NCBI RefSeq assembly: GCF_000826645.1
Contig: NZ_JXJP01000014.1
Coordinates: 186,001-250,000 of the forward strand
DNA: 64,000 bases
Origin: Psychroserpens mesophilus
GTDB taxonomy: Bacteria > Bacteroidota > Bacteroidia > Flavobacteriales > Flavobacteriaceae
Direction: 5' to 3'
Part shown: positions 35,456-45,085 of the stretch, piece after piece
Layout: each line of letters opens with the position of its first letter
Numbering within the stretch: the stretch's first letter is position 1
Notes under the pieces: generated by a model
The model's input: the letters and a program-made list of their open reading frames with translations, nothing else
Told to the model about the DNA's origin: nothing
Databases searched by the model: none
Translations under genes and position numbers: made by a program

Positions 35456-36475
35456 ATGTCAAAACCGAAACACATCCTTGTCATTCGTCTCTCTGCAATG
35501 GGTGACGTTGCCATGACTGTTCCTGTGTTACGAGCATTAACTGAGCAATATCCAGATCTTAAGCTTACCGTTTTAACCAAAGCATTTTTTAAACCGTTGT
35601 TTAGAAATCTTCCTAATGTCACTGTTTTTGAAGCAGACATTAAAGGAAATCACAAAGGTGTTTTTGGTTTGTATAAACTTTCAAAAGCATTAAAAAGAAC
35701 AGGTTTTGATAGTGTTGCAGATTTGCATAATGTATTACGAAGCAATATTTTGAAGTTCTTTTTCTTCGGAAAGAACGTCGTTCAAATAGATAAAGGAAGA
35801 GCTGAGAAAAAGGCTTTAACTTCAGGAAAAATTTTTCAGCAATTAAAAACGACTCACGAACGCTATGCTGATGTTTTTGAACAGTTAGGCTATACAATAG
35901 ATTTATCAAATCCAACATTTCCTGAAGCTTCACAATTAAATTCGAATTGTCTTCAACTCCTTGGAAGGGATTCTAAACCATTGATTGGATTTGCACCTTT
36001 TGCCGCCTTTAAGGGGAAAGCTTACCCATTGCATCACATGGAAACAGTTATTGAAGCGCTTTCAAAGGATTATAGAATACTGCTCTTTGGAGCCAAAGGA
36101 GATGAAGCATATCAACTTGAAACAATTGCAAACAACTATGAGAACATTGTTAATCTTGCTGGAAAACTAAACTTAAGTGATGAACTAGATGTGATTTCAA
36201 ATGTAGAACTGATGATTTCCATGGACTCAGGTAATGCACATTTAGCGGCAATGCAAGGTGTAAAAGTGTTAACCATTTGGGGAGTTACGCATCCTTATGC
36301 TGGGTTTTATCCGTTTCACCAACATGATAATTATGCAGTTTTAGCTGATCGTGCAAGGTTTCCTAAACTACCAACTTCGGTTTACGGAAACACATTTCCA
36401 GAAGGATACGAAGATGTATTCAGTACAATTACGCCAGAAATGATCCTTGAAAAAGTAAAAACGATTCTAAAATAA
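35456..36475 (+). CDS. Family 9 glycosyltransferase (heptosyltransferase-like)
   Basis: The 339-residue protein begins with ILVIRLSAMGDVAMTVPVLR, the signature of GT9 enzymes that transfer ADP-heptose to the lipopolysaccharide core, and has the C-terminal SMDSGNAHLAAMQGVKVLTI donor-site segment. It is cytosolic with peripheral membrane action. It follows the DUF4254 gene and a 70-base palindromic repeat; the ATG lies 12 bases after the repeat. Sugar specificity is not readable. Confidence 0.92.
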   Translation: MSKPKHILVIRLSAMGDVAMTVPVLRALTEQYPDLKLTVLTKAFFKPLFRNLPNVTVFEADIKGNHKGVFGLYKLSKALKRTGFDSVADLHNVLRSNILKFFFFGKNVVQIDKGRAEKKALTSGKIFQQLKTTHERYADVFEQLGYTIDLSNPTFPEASQLNSNCLQLLGRDSKPLIGFAPFAAFKGKAYPLHHMETVIEALSKDYRILLFGAKGDEAYQLETIANNYENIVNLAGKLNLSDELDVISNVELMISMDSGNAHLAAMQGVKVLTIWGVTHPYAGFYPFHQHDNYAVLADRARFPKLPTSVYGNTFPEGYEDVFSTITPEMILEKVKTILK

Positions 36476-36503
36476 AAAAAGCCTCACTCCAAAGAGTAAG
36501 GCT
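36474..36503 (-). terminator. Terminator of the minus-strand reductase gene
   Basis: AGCCTCACTC (36480-36489) and GAGTAAGGCT (36494-36503) form a 9-bp stem with one mismatch. The A-run at 36474-36480 becomes a T-run on the minus strand, so it ends transcripts coming from the reductase gene about 180 bases upstream. No T-run follows on the plus strand. Confidence 0.7.
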
Positions 36504-36679
36504 CTGATTGAGAACGTTTAGATAATCCCAAATATAAATAGCGTCCTAATCTTGCGCTAAGGTATTTTGTTTAAATTTTAGCATCAAATGATTGTAAGAA
36601 TAACTTCCATATATTCGACAAAAAGAACGATTTATGGGATTAAACGCAAATTTATCAGACGAAGTCCGATTTCAAGATA
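36504..36679. other. Gene-free stretch between the convergent GT9 and reductase genes
   Basis: No supported gene lies here. It is the 3' region of the minus-strand reductase transcript before its terminator. A plus-strand open frame begins at 36634 but runs antisense through the reductase and has no family resemblance, so I do not call it. Confidence 0.5.
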
Positions 36680-37735
36680 TTAAACATCATCATAATCAAC
36701 AGTTAGTGTTTCTGTTATTGGTTGTGCCTGGCATGTTAAAACTAAACCTTCGGCTAATTCACCATCAGTTAGAATATTATTTTGTCTCATCACAGCTTTA
36801 CCTTCAGTTATTCTTGCAATGCAACTGCTGCAAATTCCACCTTGACAAGAGTAAGGTGCATCAATATCTTTATCTAAGGCAGCTTCAAGAATGGTTTGTT
36901 TTTGAGGCATTTCAAAAGTGGTGGTCTCATCATCTAAAATCACAGTGACCTTAGAATTTCCACTAGCAATTTTTTCACTGGTAATTGGTGCTACTTTAGA
37001 GGATTTAAAAAGTTCGTAATAAATAGTGCTTTTATCAATATTATGCTCTTCTAACACATCTTTTATCGTGTGAATCATTCCTTCAGGTCCACAAAGATAA
37101 AACGCATCAATATCTAAATGTTTGTATTTATTTTTAACAATCAGATTGACCGTACTTTTTTCAATTCTACCAAATATGGCATCATCTTCCTGAGTTTGAC
37201 TAAATACAAACTGAATTGAAAACCGTTGGCTATATTGATGCTGTAATTGTAATAATTCGTCTAAAAACATGGTGTCATTAGTCGTTTTATTTCCATAAAC
37301 AAGTACCACATGACTTTGTACCTCTTCTTCTAAAGCACATTTTATAATACTCAACACAGGTGTGATTCCACTTCCTGCAGCAAAAGCGGCAATGTGTTTT
37401 GTTTTTGAATCATTAGGCTCAAAGACAAAGTGACCTTTAGGTGTTGCAACATCTAAAACATCGCCAACCTTGAGCTTGTTGTTAGCAAATGAAGAAAATG
37501 TGCCATCTTCAACTTCTTTAACAGCCACTTTTAGTTCACCACTTTTAGGCGATGAACATAAGGAATAATCTCTTCTAATTTCATTGCCGTTTATTGAAGT
37601 TTTTAGCGTAATATATTGTCCCGCTTTAAAGCTAAAGTCAGTTTGTAAAGCTTGAGGAACTTCAAAACTAATTGCAACAGATTCATCAGTTATGCGATCA
37701 ATTTGTTTTATGGTTAAAGAATGAAATTGTGACAT
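36680..37735 (-). CDS. PaaE-like flavin/2Fe-2S oxidoreductase
   Basis: The 351-residue protein has three parts: an FAD-binding barrel with RRDYSLCSSP, an NAD(P)-binding domain with AFAAGSGITPVLSI and the YLCGPEGMI segment, and a C-terminal plant-type ferredoxin domain with YSCQGGICSSC and a distant LTCQAQP, giving the four cysteine ligands. This matches the reductase of phenylacetyl-CoA oxygenase (PaaE) and related enzymes that pass electrons from NADPH to a partner. No paaABCD genes are nearby, so the partner is unknown and I give no symbol. Confidence 0.9.
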   Translation of the reverse strand: MSQFHSLTIKQIDRITDESVAISFEVPQALQTDFSFKAGQYITLKTSINGNEIRRDYSLCSSPKSGELKVAVKEVEDGTFSSFANNKLKVGDVLDVATPKGHFVFEPNDSKTKHIAAFAAGSGITPVLSIIKCALEEEVQSHVVLVYGNKTTNDTMFLDELLQLQHQYSQRFSIQFVFSQTQEDDAIFGRIEKSTVNLIVKNKYKHLDIDAFYLCGPEGMIHTIKDVLEEHNIDKSTIYYELFKSSKVAPITSEKIASGNSKVTVILDDETTTFEMPQKQTILEAALDKDIDAPYSCQGGICSSCIARITEGKAVMRQNNILTDGELAEGLVLTCQAQPITETLTVDYDDV

Positions 37736-37780
37736 TGTTTTGTTTTTAAGGTATTAATTTTTAATTCTTTTTCAGACTTT

Positions 37781-37788
37781 CAAAAATA
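37781..37788 (-). promoter_or_regulatory. -7 element of the reductase gene
   Basis: The minus strand reads TATTTTTG, 45 bases before the ATG at 37735, fitting TAnnTTTG. No convincing -33 TTG at the usual distance. Confidence 0.45.
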
Positions 37789-37868
37789 AGAAATCGAATA
37801 CTGAATTTGGTTTTGTTTGTAACAAAAAAGATATTATTATTACTAATCTATAAAAATCGACCATAACC

Positions 37869-39341
37869 ATGATTAAACATTTTATACGCTTAGAGTGGAA
37901 ACAGTTTTTCAGAGCCTCCTATTTTCAAAAAGGTATTGCCATAAAAATTTTACTGGTCCTGGCTGCGATTTATTTTGGAGCTTTTGCAATTGGAGGAGGA
38001 GTTGCTATGTTTTTCATTGCTGAAAAGGCATTTCCAGATCTCGATCCAATAGTGACTATAAATAACTTTATCATCTACTGGTTTTTGTTTGAAATGGTCT
38101 TTAGGTTTTTCATGCAACAGCTTCCAGTAATGAATGTGAAGCCTTTAATGACGATTCCCATCAAACGAAACACAGTTATTCATTACCTATTAGGAAAAAC
38201 CAGTGTTTCATTTTTCAACTTTTTAGCTATTTTTCTTTTTCTGCCATTTTGTGTGGTACTCTTAGTTGAAGGTTATGCTGTGCTTAATGTATTGTGTTGG
38301 TTTATATCGATTGTTTTTCTGACACTTTCGGTCAACTATCTTAATTTTTTAATTAATAAAAACAATACCATTTTTTATATCATAGCCATTTCCCTTATTT
38401 CACTAATAGGATTAGAATATTATGGCATTTTTGCGATCTCAAAACCTATAGGAGTAGCGTTTAATGCGCTTTACAATCAGCCTTATTTAATGATTGTGCC
38501 TTTCATGCTTGTTATTGGATTGTACTATGTGAATTTTATTTACATCAGAAAAGGATTTTACTTAGATGATGCGGTTTCTAAAAAAATTAAAGAAGTTAAT
38601 GCAACAGATTTATCCTGGATGGATCGCTTTGGCAACGTGGCTCCTTTCTTGAAAAATGACGTGAAGTTGATTTGGAGAAATGCTAGACCAAAACAAGTGA
38701 TGATGATGTCATTTTTATTCTTGTTTTACGGATTGATTTTTTACACACAAGATGCTTATAAAGAGATGCCTGCATTTTTAGCCTTTGCGTCTATGTTTGT
38801 TACTGGTGGATTTTTAATGAGTTTCGGACAATTAGTACCTTCTTGGGATAGTGAATACTACAAATTATTAATGAGCCAGAATATTCCATATAGACAATAT
38901 CTTGAATCTAAGTGGTACCTGATGGTCTTTGCAGTTTCTATATCTTTCGTGTTAAGTATTCCGTATTTATATTTTGGCTGGAAAATCTTCGGAATGATCG
39001 CAGCAGGAGCAATTTTTAATGTCGGTTTAAATTCATTTATCACCTTATTTGGAGGTGCACTTAATCGCGTTCCTATTGAATTAAACGTCAAAGCAAAAGC
39101 ATTTAGTAATACCAATGGGTTTAATCCAACACAAATGCTTATTGCGATGCCTAAAATATTGCTGCCAATCATTTTATTTTACATTCCTTATAAATTTATA
39201 AGCTTTGAAGCTGGTCTTATCGCAATCGCCTTAAGTGGCGTTTTAGGAATTATTTTTAAAAACCAGATTTTCACGTTCATCGAAAACATTTACCAAAAAG
39301 GAAAGTATAAAACTATCGCTGCTTTTGCTGAAAAAAGCTAA
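37869..39341 (+). CDS. ABC-type exporter membrane subunit, DUF5687-like
   Basis: The 490-residue protein has about 10-12 membrane helices in two halves, with a cytosolic stretch near the middle (KKIKEVNATDLSWMDRFG and FLKNDVKLIWRNARPKQVMM). I recognise DUF5687, a Bacteroidota permease-like family. The ABC ATPase gene follows 24 bases downstream, so the two likely form one exporter. The substrate is unknown. Confidence 0.85.
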   Translation: MIKHFIRLEWKQFFRASYFQKGIAIKILLVLAAIYFGAFAIGGGVAMFFIAEKAFPDLDPIVTINNFIIYWFLFEMVFRFFMQQLPVMNVKPLMTIPIKRNTVIHYLLGKTSVSFFNFLAIFLFLPFCVVLLVEGYAVLNVLCWFISIVFLTLSVNYLNFLINKNNTIFYIIAISLISLIGLEYYGIFAISKPIGVAFNALYNQPYLMIVPFMLVIGLYYVNFIYIRKGFYLDDAVSKKIKEVNATDLSWMDRFGNVAPFLKNDVKLIWRNARPKQVMMMSFLFLFYGLIFYTQDAYKEMPAFLAFASMFVTGGFLMSFGQLVPSWDSEYYKLLMSQNIPYRQYLESKWYLMVFAVSISFVLSIPYLYFGWKIFGMIAAGAIFNVGLNSFITLFGGALNRVPIELNVKAKAFSNTNGFNPTQMLIAMPKILLPIILFYIPYKFISFEAGLIAIALSGVLGIIFKNQIFTFIENIYQKGKYKTIAAFAEKS

Positions 39342-39365
39342 ATATAAATTTAATTACAACAAACC

Positions 39366-40073
39366 ATGATTATAACATCAAACCTATCAAAAAAATATAA
39401 CGACACAACAGTTCTACATATCGAAAACCTAGAGATTCCTAAAGGTCAAAGTTTCGGATTAGTTGGTAATAATGGTGCAGGAAAAACAACGTATTTTAGT
39501 TTGTTGTTAGACTTGATTCAGCCTACAACGGGACACATAAAAAATAATGATGTTCTGGTTCATGAAAGTGAAGACTGGAAACCGTTTACGTCATCTTTTA
39601 TTGATGAGAGTTTTTTAATTGGCTATTTAACTGCTGAAGAATATTTTTATTTTATTGGAGAACTTCGCGGACAAAACAAAGCTGATGTCGATGCCTTAGT
39701 AGCTCAGTTTGCTGATTTTTTCCATGGTGAAATTTTAAATCAGAAAAAATACTTACGTGATTTAAGTAAAGGAAATCAGAAAAAAGCAGGAATTGTTGCC
39801 GCACTTATTGGTAATCCTGAAGTTATCATTCTTGATGAGCCCTTTGCTAACTTAGATCCAACCACACAAATCAGACTAAAATCCATCATTAAAAATTTAG
39901 CCGAAAAGCAAGGTGTAACCGTTTTAATTTCTAGTCACGATTTACTACATGTTACAGATGTTTGCGAGCGTATTGTTGTATTAGAAAAAGGTGAAGTAGT
40001 TAAAGATTTAGCAACTAGCACTGAAACATTAAAAGAACTTGAGGCTCACTTTGCAGGTTCTGAAGCTGTATAA
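39366..40073 (+). CDS. ABC transporter ATP-binding protein
   Basis: The 235-residue protein has Walker A GNNGAGKTT (residues 34-42), the signature LRDLSKGNQKKAG with the serine-lysine-glycine core, Walker B VIILDEPFANLDP and the switch histidine in LISSHDLLHV. It is the energy-coupling partner of the preceding DUF5687-like protein, in a two-gene unit. The NatA/CcmA-like type usually powers export. Confidence 0.95.
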   Translation: MIITSNLSKKYNDTTVLHIENLEIPKGQSFGLVGNNGAGKTTYFSLLLDLIQPTTGHIKNNDVLVHESEDWKPFTSSFIDESFLIGYLTAEEYFYFIGELRGQNKADVDALVAQFADFFHGEILNQKKYLRDLSKGNQKKAGIVAALIGNPEVIILDEPFANLDPTTQIRLKSIIKNLAEKQGVTVLISSHDLLHVTDVCERIVVLEKGEVVKDLATSTETLKELEAHFAGSEAV

Positions 40074-40251
40074 TTTGAATATCCTGTTGTAAAGTTGTTT
40101 GTTGTTGAGGTGTAAAACAATTCCTTAGCAACAATCAACGCAGCAAAAAACAACTCCACAACATACCGATAATTCAAAAAGATGCTTATTTTTACAGCAT
40201 TACATAATATTTGTAGTCGTTTTTAGTTATACTTAACCAAATACAACCACG
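40074..40251. other. Intergenic region upstream of sprE
   Basis: The 178 bases hold no gene. An AATATTTG near 40206 is one base off the TAnnTTTG -7 consensus. The stretch has imperfect opposed GTTGTTT/AAACAAC segments at about 40096-40165 that could pair. No clear terminator for the ABC genes was found. Confidence 0.4.
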
Positions 40252-42792
40252 TTGAATACATCGTTTAAAATTATAATTTTTATACTTTTCGTGACCCTTT
40301 TTGTTACAGGTTGCTCTCGAAAAAACAATACATTCATAAATAGAAATTTTCATGCCTTAGGCACCAAATATAATATTCTTTATAATGGTTATATCGCACT
40401 TGAACAAGGCCGTGAGACCGTTGATAATGCAGCAACCGATAACTTCTGGGAACTACTTCCTGTTGAACGCATGCAATTAGAGGAAGATGTTTTTCTTCCA
40501 GGTCAATCACGAAATCAGGATTTTGAACGTGCTGAAGAAAAAGCCATAAAGGCTGTGCAAAAGCATGGTATGAACATCAAAGGGAAAGAATACAATCCGC
40601 AAATTGATGAAGCCTACTTACTTTTAGGTGAAGCGCGTTATTTTGATCAACGATTTGTTCCTGCCTTAGAAGCCTTTAATTATATTTTATACAAGTATCC
40701 TGCAAGTGATAAAATCAATACAGCTAAAGTTTGGAGAGAAAAAACAAACATTCGATTAGAAAATAATGAACTTGCTCTTAAAAACTTAAAACGTCTTTTA
40801 GATCAGGAAGAGCTAGAGGACCAGGATTTGGCTGATGCTACAGCAATGATGGCTCAGGCATACATTAATATTAAAGCAAAAGATAGTGCCTTAGCACAAT
40901 TAAAGGTCGCTGCAGAATACACAAAGAAGAACCGAGAAAAAGCACGATATAATTTTATCATCGGACAACTATACAATGAGTTTGGACAAAAAGATAGTGC
41001 CAACTTAGTGTTTGATAAAATTATTGATATGCATCGTAAAATTCCAAGACCATACTATGTGAACGCTCATTTAGCGAAAATAGTAAACTTTGATATTGAA
41101 AGCGGTGACAAACTGGAGTTTGAAGAGTATCTGACAGACTTGGAAGAAAATCGTGAAAACCGACCGTTTCTGGATAAAATCTACTATCGTATTGCAGAAT
41201 ACCACAGAGCTAATAATTCAGATTCCTTGGCTGTTGTGTATTACAATAAATCATTACGAACTAATACTGGTGACAAGCAATTAAAAGCGTATGATTATTC
41301 TACGCTTGGTGACATGAATTTTGATAGTGCTAACTATAGAGTAGCAGGTGCGTATTACGATAGTACGATGACCAATCAGAAATTAAACTCCAAGCCTTAT
41401 CGAGTTATTAAGAAGAAACGAGAAAATTTAGATGATGTCATCTATTACGAAGACATTGCTCAGGTTAATGATAGTATTTTAAATTTAGTAAGTTTATCTG
41501 AAGCTGATCGATTAGCCGTTTTCACAGCATATACAGACGAACTAAGAACAAAAGCAGAAGAAGCTAAAGAAAAAGCCGAAGCTGCCGAACGTGTCAACTC
41601 AGGAATGACTCAAACCACAAATAAAGTTGGAAATAAAACTCAAAGAGCAGATCCTGGTGGAAAACAAGAATTCTATTTTTACAATGAAACGACGTTGTCG
41701 TTTGGAAGAAATGAATTTGTAAAGATTTGGGGAGATCGTGAACTTAAGGATAATTGGAGGCTTTCAAGCAAAGCGATTAACAAAGCTCAAGGTCAACAAG
41801 GAAATGCTATAGATGCCTTGGCTTCTAATGAAGAGTTATTTGATCCTGAATTTTACATTTCACAAATTCCTACAGACCAAAAAGTAATAGACAGCATTAG
41901 TAAAGACCGAAATTTTGCGTATTACCAATTAGGGTCTATTTATAAGGAAAAGTTTAAAGAGTACGGATTAGCACAGGACAAGCTTGAAAAATTACTACTC
42001 AATAATCCTGAAGAGCGTTTGATACTTCCGTCCAAGTATAATTTGTATAAAATTTATGTTGAACTTGGTTTAGATGCAAAAGCAGACAACATGAAAAATG
42101 AGATTATCACCAATCATTCAGATTCGAGATATGCTCAGATTTTATTAAATCCTTCTTCAGAATTTTCTAAAGACGAAAACAGTCCGGAACGTATTTATGA
42201 ATCCTTGTATGAGAAATTCAATAACCAAGAGTATGCCGAGGTCATTAGTGGTGCAGAAAAGAATATCATAGATTTTGAAGGTGATCCAATTGTTCCAAAA
42301 TTTGAAATTTTAAAAGCTTCAGCAAAAGGACGATTATACGGTTTTGAAGCTTATCAGGAAGGGGTAAATTATATCGCGTTAACCTATCCTAATTCCGTAG
42401 AAGGAAAACGAGCAGAAACCATATTAAGTGAAGTGATTCCTGTTTTAGCAAGAAAAGAATTTGTTGATAATAATGTGGCAAAACACTTTAATGTGTTGTA
42501 TCCTTTTGAAGCTGGTCAAACAGAAGCGATCAATGAGTTTGTTAAAAAACTTAACGACGCTGTTTCTAAAGTAACGTATTTTGATCTTACAACTTCTGTA
42601 GATGTCTACGATGCTAACACAGTTTTTGTGGTGGTTCACGGACTTAAAAGTGCGGAAGGAGCTTCCGGATTTGCAGAAATTCTTGAAGAGAACAAACATA
42701 AAATCGTTCGTGATTTCTATTCAATTTCATCACCTAACTATGAAATTATTCAAAGACATAAAAACTTAAATGACTATTTAGCATCTCAATAA
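40252..42792 (+). CDS. sprE: Type IX secretion/gliding lipoprotein SprE (PorW)
   Basis: The gene starts with TTG at 40252, giving MNTSFKIIIF and a lipobox ending VTGC with Cys21 as the predicted lipidated residue. The 846-residue mature protein is rich in TPR-like helix pairs (for example YLLLGEARYFDQRFVPALEA and YQLGSIYKEKFKEYGLAQDK) and has a low-complexity KAEEAKEKAEAAE segment in the middle. Length, lipoprotein start and the NRNFHALGTKYNILYNGY region match SprE/PorW, needed for type IX secretion and gliding in Bacteroidota. A bactofilin and the ATP synthase genes follow. Confidence 0.9.
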   Translation: MNTSFKIIIFILFVTLFVTGCSRKNNTFINRNFHALGTKYNILYNGYIALEQGRETVDNAATDNFWELLPVERMQLEEDVFLPGQSRNQDFERAEEKAIKAVQKHGMNIKGKEYNPQIDEAYLLLGEARYFDQRFVPALEAFNYILYKYPASDKINTAKVWREKTNIRLENNELALKNLKRLLDQEELEDQDLADATAMMAQAYINIKAKDSALAQLKVAAEYTKKNREKARYNFIIGQLYNEFGQKDSANLVFDKIIDMHRKIPRPYYVNAHLAKIVNFDIESGDKLEFEEYLTDLEENRENRPFLDKIYYRIAEYHRANNSDSLAVVYYNKSLRTNTGDKQLKAYDYSTLGDMNFDSANYRVAGAYYDSTMTNQKLNSKPYRVIKKKRENLDDVIYYEDIAQVNDSILNLVSLSEADRLAVFTAYTDELRTKAEEAKEKAEAAERVNSGMTQTTNKVGNKTQRADPGGKQEFYFYNETTLSFGRNEFVKIWGDRELKDNWRLSSKAINKAQGQQGNAIDALASNEELFDPEFYISQIPTDQKVIDSISKDRNFAYYQLGSIYKEKFKEYGLAQDKLEKLLLNNPEERLILPSKYNLYKIYVELGLDAKADNMKNEIITNHSDSRYAQILLNPSSEFSKDENSPERIYESLYEKFNNQEYAEVISGAEKNIIDFEGDPIVPKFEILKASAKGRLYGFEAYQEGVNYIALTYPNSVEGKRAETILSEVIPVLARKEFVDNNVAKHFNVLYPFEAGQTEAINEFVKKLNDAVSKVTYFDLTTSVDVYDANTVFVVVHGLKSAEGASGFAEILEENKHKIVRDFYSISSPNYEIIQRHKNLNDYLASQ

Positions 42793-42804
42793 AACAAAAA
42801 ACCT

Positions 42805-43266
42805 ATGTTTTCTTCAGATAAAAAAACAGGAAAAATGGCAACAGAAACTATCTCACAGCAAAATACTATTGCTAAAGGAACAACCATTACAGGTGATATT
42901 ATTAGTGAAGGCGATTTTAGAATTGAAGGTTCAGTTCAAGGTAATATAAAAACACCAGGAAAAGTTGTAATCGGCAAAACAGGAAATATCAACGGAACAC
43001 TTAAAAGTGCAAATGCAGATATTGAAGGTAAATTTTCTGGTAAATTATTTTTATCAGATACCTTGTCTTTAAAATCTTCTGCTCACGTCGAAGGAGAAGT
43101 TATTGTGGGTAAATTAGCAGTCGAGCCTGGAGCCACATTTAATGCAACTTGCTCGATGAAAGGTGCTCTAAAAGAACTTAATAATGGCTCAAGAACAGGA
43201 CAGCAATCCACAACTCAAAGACCAGAACAAACAGGAGGACAACCAGAAAAAGGTCAGTCCGCTTAA
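42805..43266 (+). CDS. Bactofilin (polymer-forming cytoskeletal protein)
   Basis: The 153-residue protein has a short disordered start, a central bactofilin beta-helix core (AKGTTITGDIISEGDFRIEG through GKLAVEPGATFN) with regular glycine/valine turns, and a polar glutamine-rich tail. Bactofilins self-assemble into filaments without nucleotide and anchor envelope processes. A second ATG at 42835 (MATETIS) is an alternative start. The tail is coded in the same DNA as the start of the next gene, an 83-base overlap in another frame. Confidence 0.92.
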   Translation: MFSSDKKTGKMATETISQQNTIAKGTTITGDIISEGDFRIEGSVQGNIKTPGKVVIGKTGNINGTLKSANADIEGKFSGKLFLSDTLSLKSSAHVEGEVIVGKLAVEPGATFNATCSMKGALKELNNGSRTGQQSTTQRPEQTGGQPEKGQSA

Positions 43267-43456
43267 AAACGTAGCCATCCTATCTGGAATTGGCATCGAA
43301 ATGGGTGTCATCATCTATGTCTTTGTGATGCTCGGAAAATGGCTGGACACTTCATATAATGATAATGGTAAACTTTTCGTCGTCATCTGCACGCTCTTAG
43401 GCGTTGGGATTTCATTGTTTGTAGTCATAAAACAACTCAACCGAATTAAATATTAA
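43184..43456 (+). CDS. AtpZ/AtpI-family protein
   Basis: This 90-residue protein has a charged, glutamine-rich start and two membrane helices (about 27-50 and 61-83), with the family motif SGIGIEMGVIIYVFVMLGKWLD. Such proteins assist assembly of the ATP synthase rotor or ion uptake. The first 28 codons lie inside the bactofilin gene in another frame; the hydrophobic part begins only after the bactofilin stop. A later start cannot be excluded, but no good ATG follows before the first helix. The next gene starts at the very next base. Confidence 0.85.
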   Translation: MAQEQDSNPQLKDQNKQEDNQKKVSPLKNVAILSGIGIEMGVIIYVFVMLGKWLDTSYNDNGKLFVVICTLLGVGISLFVVIKQLNRIKY

Positions 43457-43843
43457 ATGAAAAACGCATTTACTTTATTCGCTATAAAGCTTATTCTAAT
43501 ACTATCATTTGCTTTAGCAATTCATTTGTTTGTTTTAAGCTCAAAATCATTGCCTTTATACGACAACAAAATTGTGCTTGCTTACATTATTAATGCACTC
43601 TTGGCAATCGTAATATTCGGATTTCTTTTTAAAATGAAAGACAAATACAAAGAACAACTTGGCTTTCTGTTTTTAGGAGGAAGTGTTCTTAAATTTGCTG
43701 TCTTTTTTATTGTATTTTATCCAGTTTATAAAGCCGATGGGTCGATTTCAAAATTGGAGTTTGCCGCTTTTTTTGTGCCTTATATATTGAGCTTGATTCT
43801 CGAAACACTTAGTCTGGCAAAATGGCTCAATAAAATGGAATAA
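43457..43843 (+). CDS. Four-helix membrane protein, DUF6168-like
   Basis: The 128-residue protein has four membrane helices and short loops. It begins directly after the AtpZ stop and precedes atpB by about 110 bases. I recognise a small flavobacterial family (DUF6168, from memory). Its place between atpZ and atpB resembles that of AtpI in other phyla, so a helper role for ATP synthase assembly is possible but not shown. Confidence 0.78.
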   Translation: MKNAFTLFAIKLILILSFALAIHLFVLSSKSLPLYDNKIVLAYIINALLAIVIFGFLFKMKDKYKEQLGFLFLGGSVLKFAVFFIVFYPVYKADGSISKLEFAAFFVPYILSLILETLSLAKWLNKME

Positions 43844-43892
43844 TTACTTTCTTTCTAATTCTAAAAATACCACCCGAAAATAAAGTTTAAAA

Positions 43893-43926
43893 TTGTTTTT
43901 GTTTTTGAGATAAAAACCTACCTTTG
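43893..43926 (+). promoter_or_regulatory. Promoter of the ATP synthase operon (TTG-N23-TACCTTTG)
   Basis: TTG at 43893-43895 and TACCTTTG at 43919-43926 have a 23-base spacer, within the Bacteroidota range. The atpB start lies about 25-35 bases downstream. The atp genes thus appear to have a promoter of their own besides read-through from sprE. Confidence 0.65.
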
Positions 43927-43951
43927 CAGCGATTTTTAGGCCACTATTATT

Positions 43952-45082
43952 TTGAGTGATATGCAAAGAAAAATGACCGTTAAGACAATTACCTTATTAC
44001 TGTGTTTAGTTTCATTCGTTTCGTTTGGCGAAAACAAGGATGCTGCTAAAGGAGATAAAAAAACTGAAATTAAGGAATACATTCAACATCACTTGAAAGA
44101 TTCGTATGATTTTAGTTTAACATCATACACTAATGATGCTGGAGAAAAAGTGCATTGGGGATTTCCTCTGCCTGTTATTCTTTGGGATAATGGTTTGAAA
44201 GTATTTTCATCTTCAAAATTTCATCATGGTGAAACACTTGCTGAGGTTGATGGTAATTATTACAAACAATATCACGGCAAAATTTACAAAACAGACGCTC
44301 AAGGCACAATCAATTATGATGAAGAGCATCATCCAACAAACGTAAAACCTTTAGATTTTTCAATCACTAAAAGTGTGGTAATGATCATCATTACGGGTTT
44401 GCTAATGTTCTTGTTATTTAGAGGCTTAGCTAAATCTTATGCTAATAATGGTGGAATTGCAAAAGGATTTGGACGTTTCTTCGAGCCAATCGTACTATAT
44501 ATTAGAGATGATATCGCGATTCCAAATATTGGTGAGAAAAAATATATGAAGTATATGCCATTTTTATTAACGGTATTCTTTTTTATCTGGTTTTTAAACA
44601 TTTTTGGATTAACACCATTAGGAGTTAATGTTACTGGTAATTTAGCAGTAACTGCTTCTTTAGCGATATTAACATTTTTACTGACAAACTTAACAGGAAC
44701 AAAAGATTACTGGAAGCATATATTTGATCCATTAGGAGATTCTATGCCATGGTATGCTAAAATTCCATTATATATCATATTAATTCCTATTGAAGTATTA
44801 GGAATTTTTATCAAACCGTTTTCATTATTAATACGTCTTTATGCAAACATGCAGGCTGGACACATTGTATTAATGAGTTTAATTGGTTTAATGTTTATTT
44901 TCAAAAGTTGGATTGGAAGTCCGTTATCATTTGGTTTGGCTTTCGCAATTTCACTTATTGAAATATTAGTAGCATTGCTACAAGCATATATTTTTACAAT
45001 GTTATCTGCGCTTTACTTTGGTTTTGCTGCAGAAACTCATGATCACGCTGAAGAGCATGATGGTGAGGTTCAACACTTGTAA
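43952..45082 (+). CDS. atpB: ATP synthase F0 subunit a
   Basis: The start is TTG at 43952 or ATG at 43961 (MQRKMTVKTITLLLCLVSF); both keep the signal-peptide-like segment. After it comes an extension of about 110 residues outside the membrane, typical of Bacteroidota subunit a, then the membrane domain with the proton-channel arginine in RLYANMQAGHIVL and the closing LLQAYIFTMLSALYFG. Subunit a forms the proton path against the c-ring. The tail is histidine-rich (AETHDHAEEHDGE). Confidence 0.96.
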   Translation: MSDMQRKMTVKTITLLLCLVSFVSFGENKDAAKGDKKTEIKEYIQHHLKDSYDFSLTSYTNDAGEKVHWGFPLPVILWDNGLKVFSSSKFHHGETLAEVDGNYYKQYHGKIYKTDAQGTINYDEEHHPTNVKPLDFSITKSVVMIIITGLLMFLLFRGLAKSYANNGGIAKGFGRFFEPIVLYIRDDIAIPNIGEKKYMKYMPFLLTVFFFIWFLNIFGLTPLGVNVTGNLAVTASLAILTFLLTNLTGTKDYWKHIFDPLGDSMPWYAKIPLYIILIPIEVLGIFIKPFSLLIRLYANMQAGHIVLMSLIGLMFIFKSWIGSPLSFGLAFAISLIEILVALLQAYIFTMLSALYFGFAAETHDHAEEHDGEVQHL

Positions 45083-45085
45083 TTA

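Noticed and set aside
36634-36948. 104-codon plus-strand frame starting in the gap before the reductase gene
   Set aside because: Most of it is antisense to the conserved 2Fe-2S domain of the reductase, and the first part has no recognisable family or promoter.
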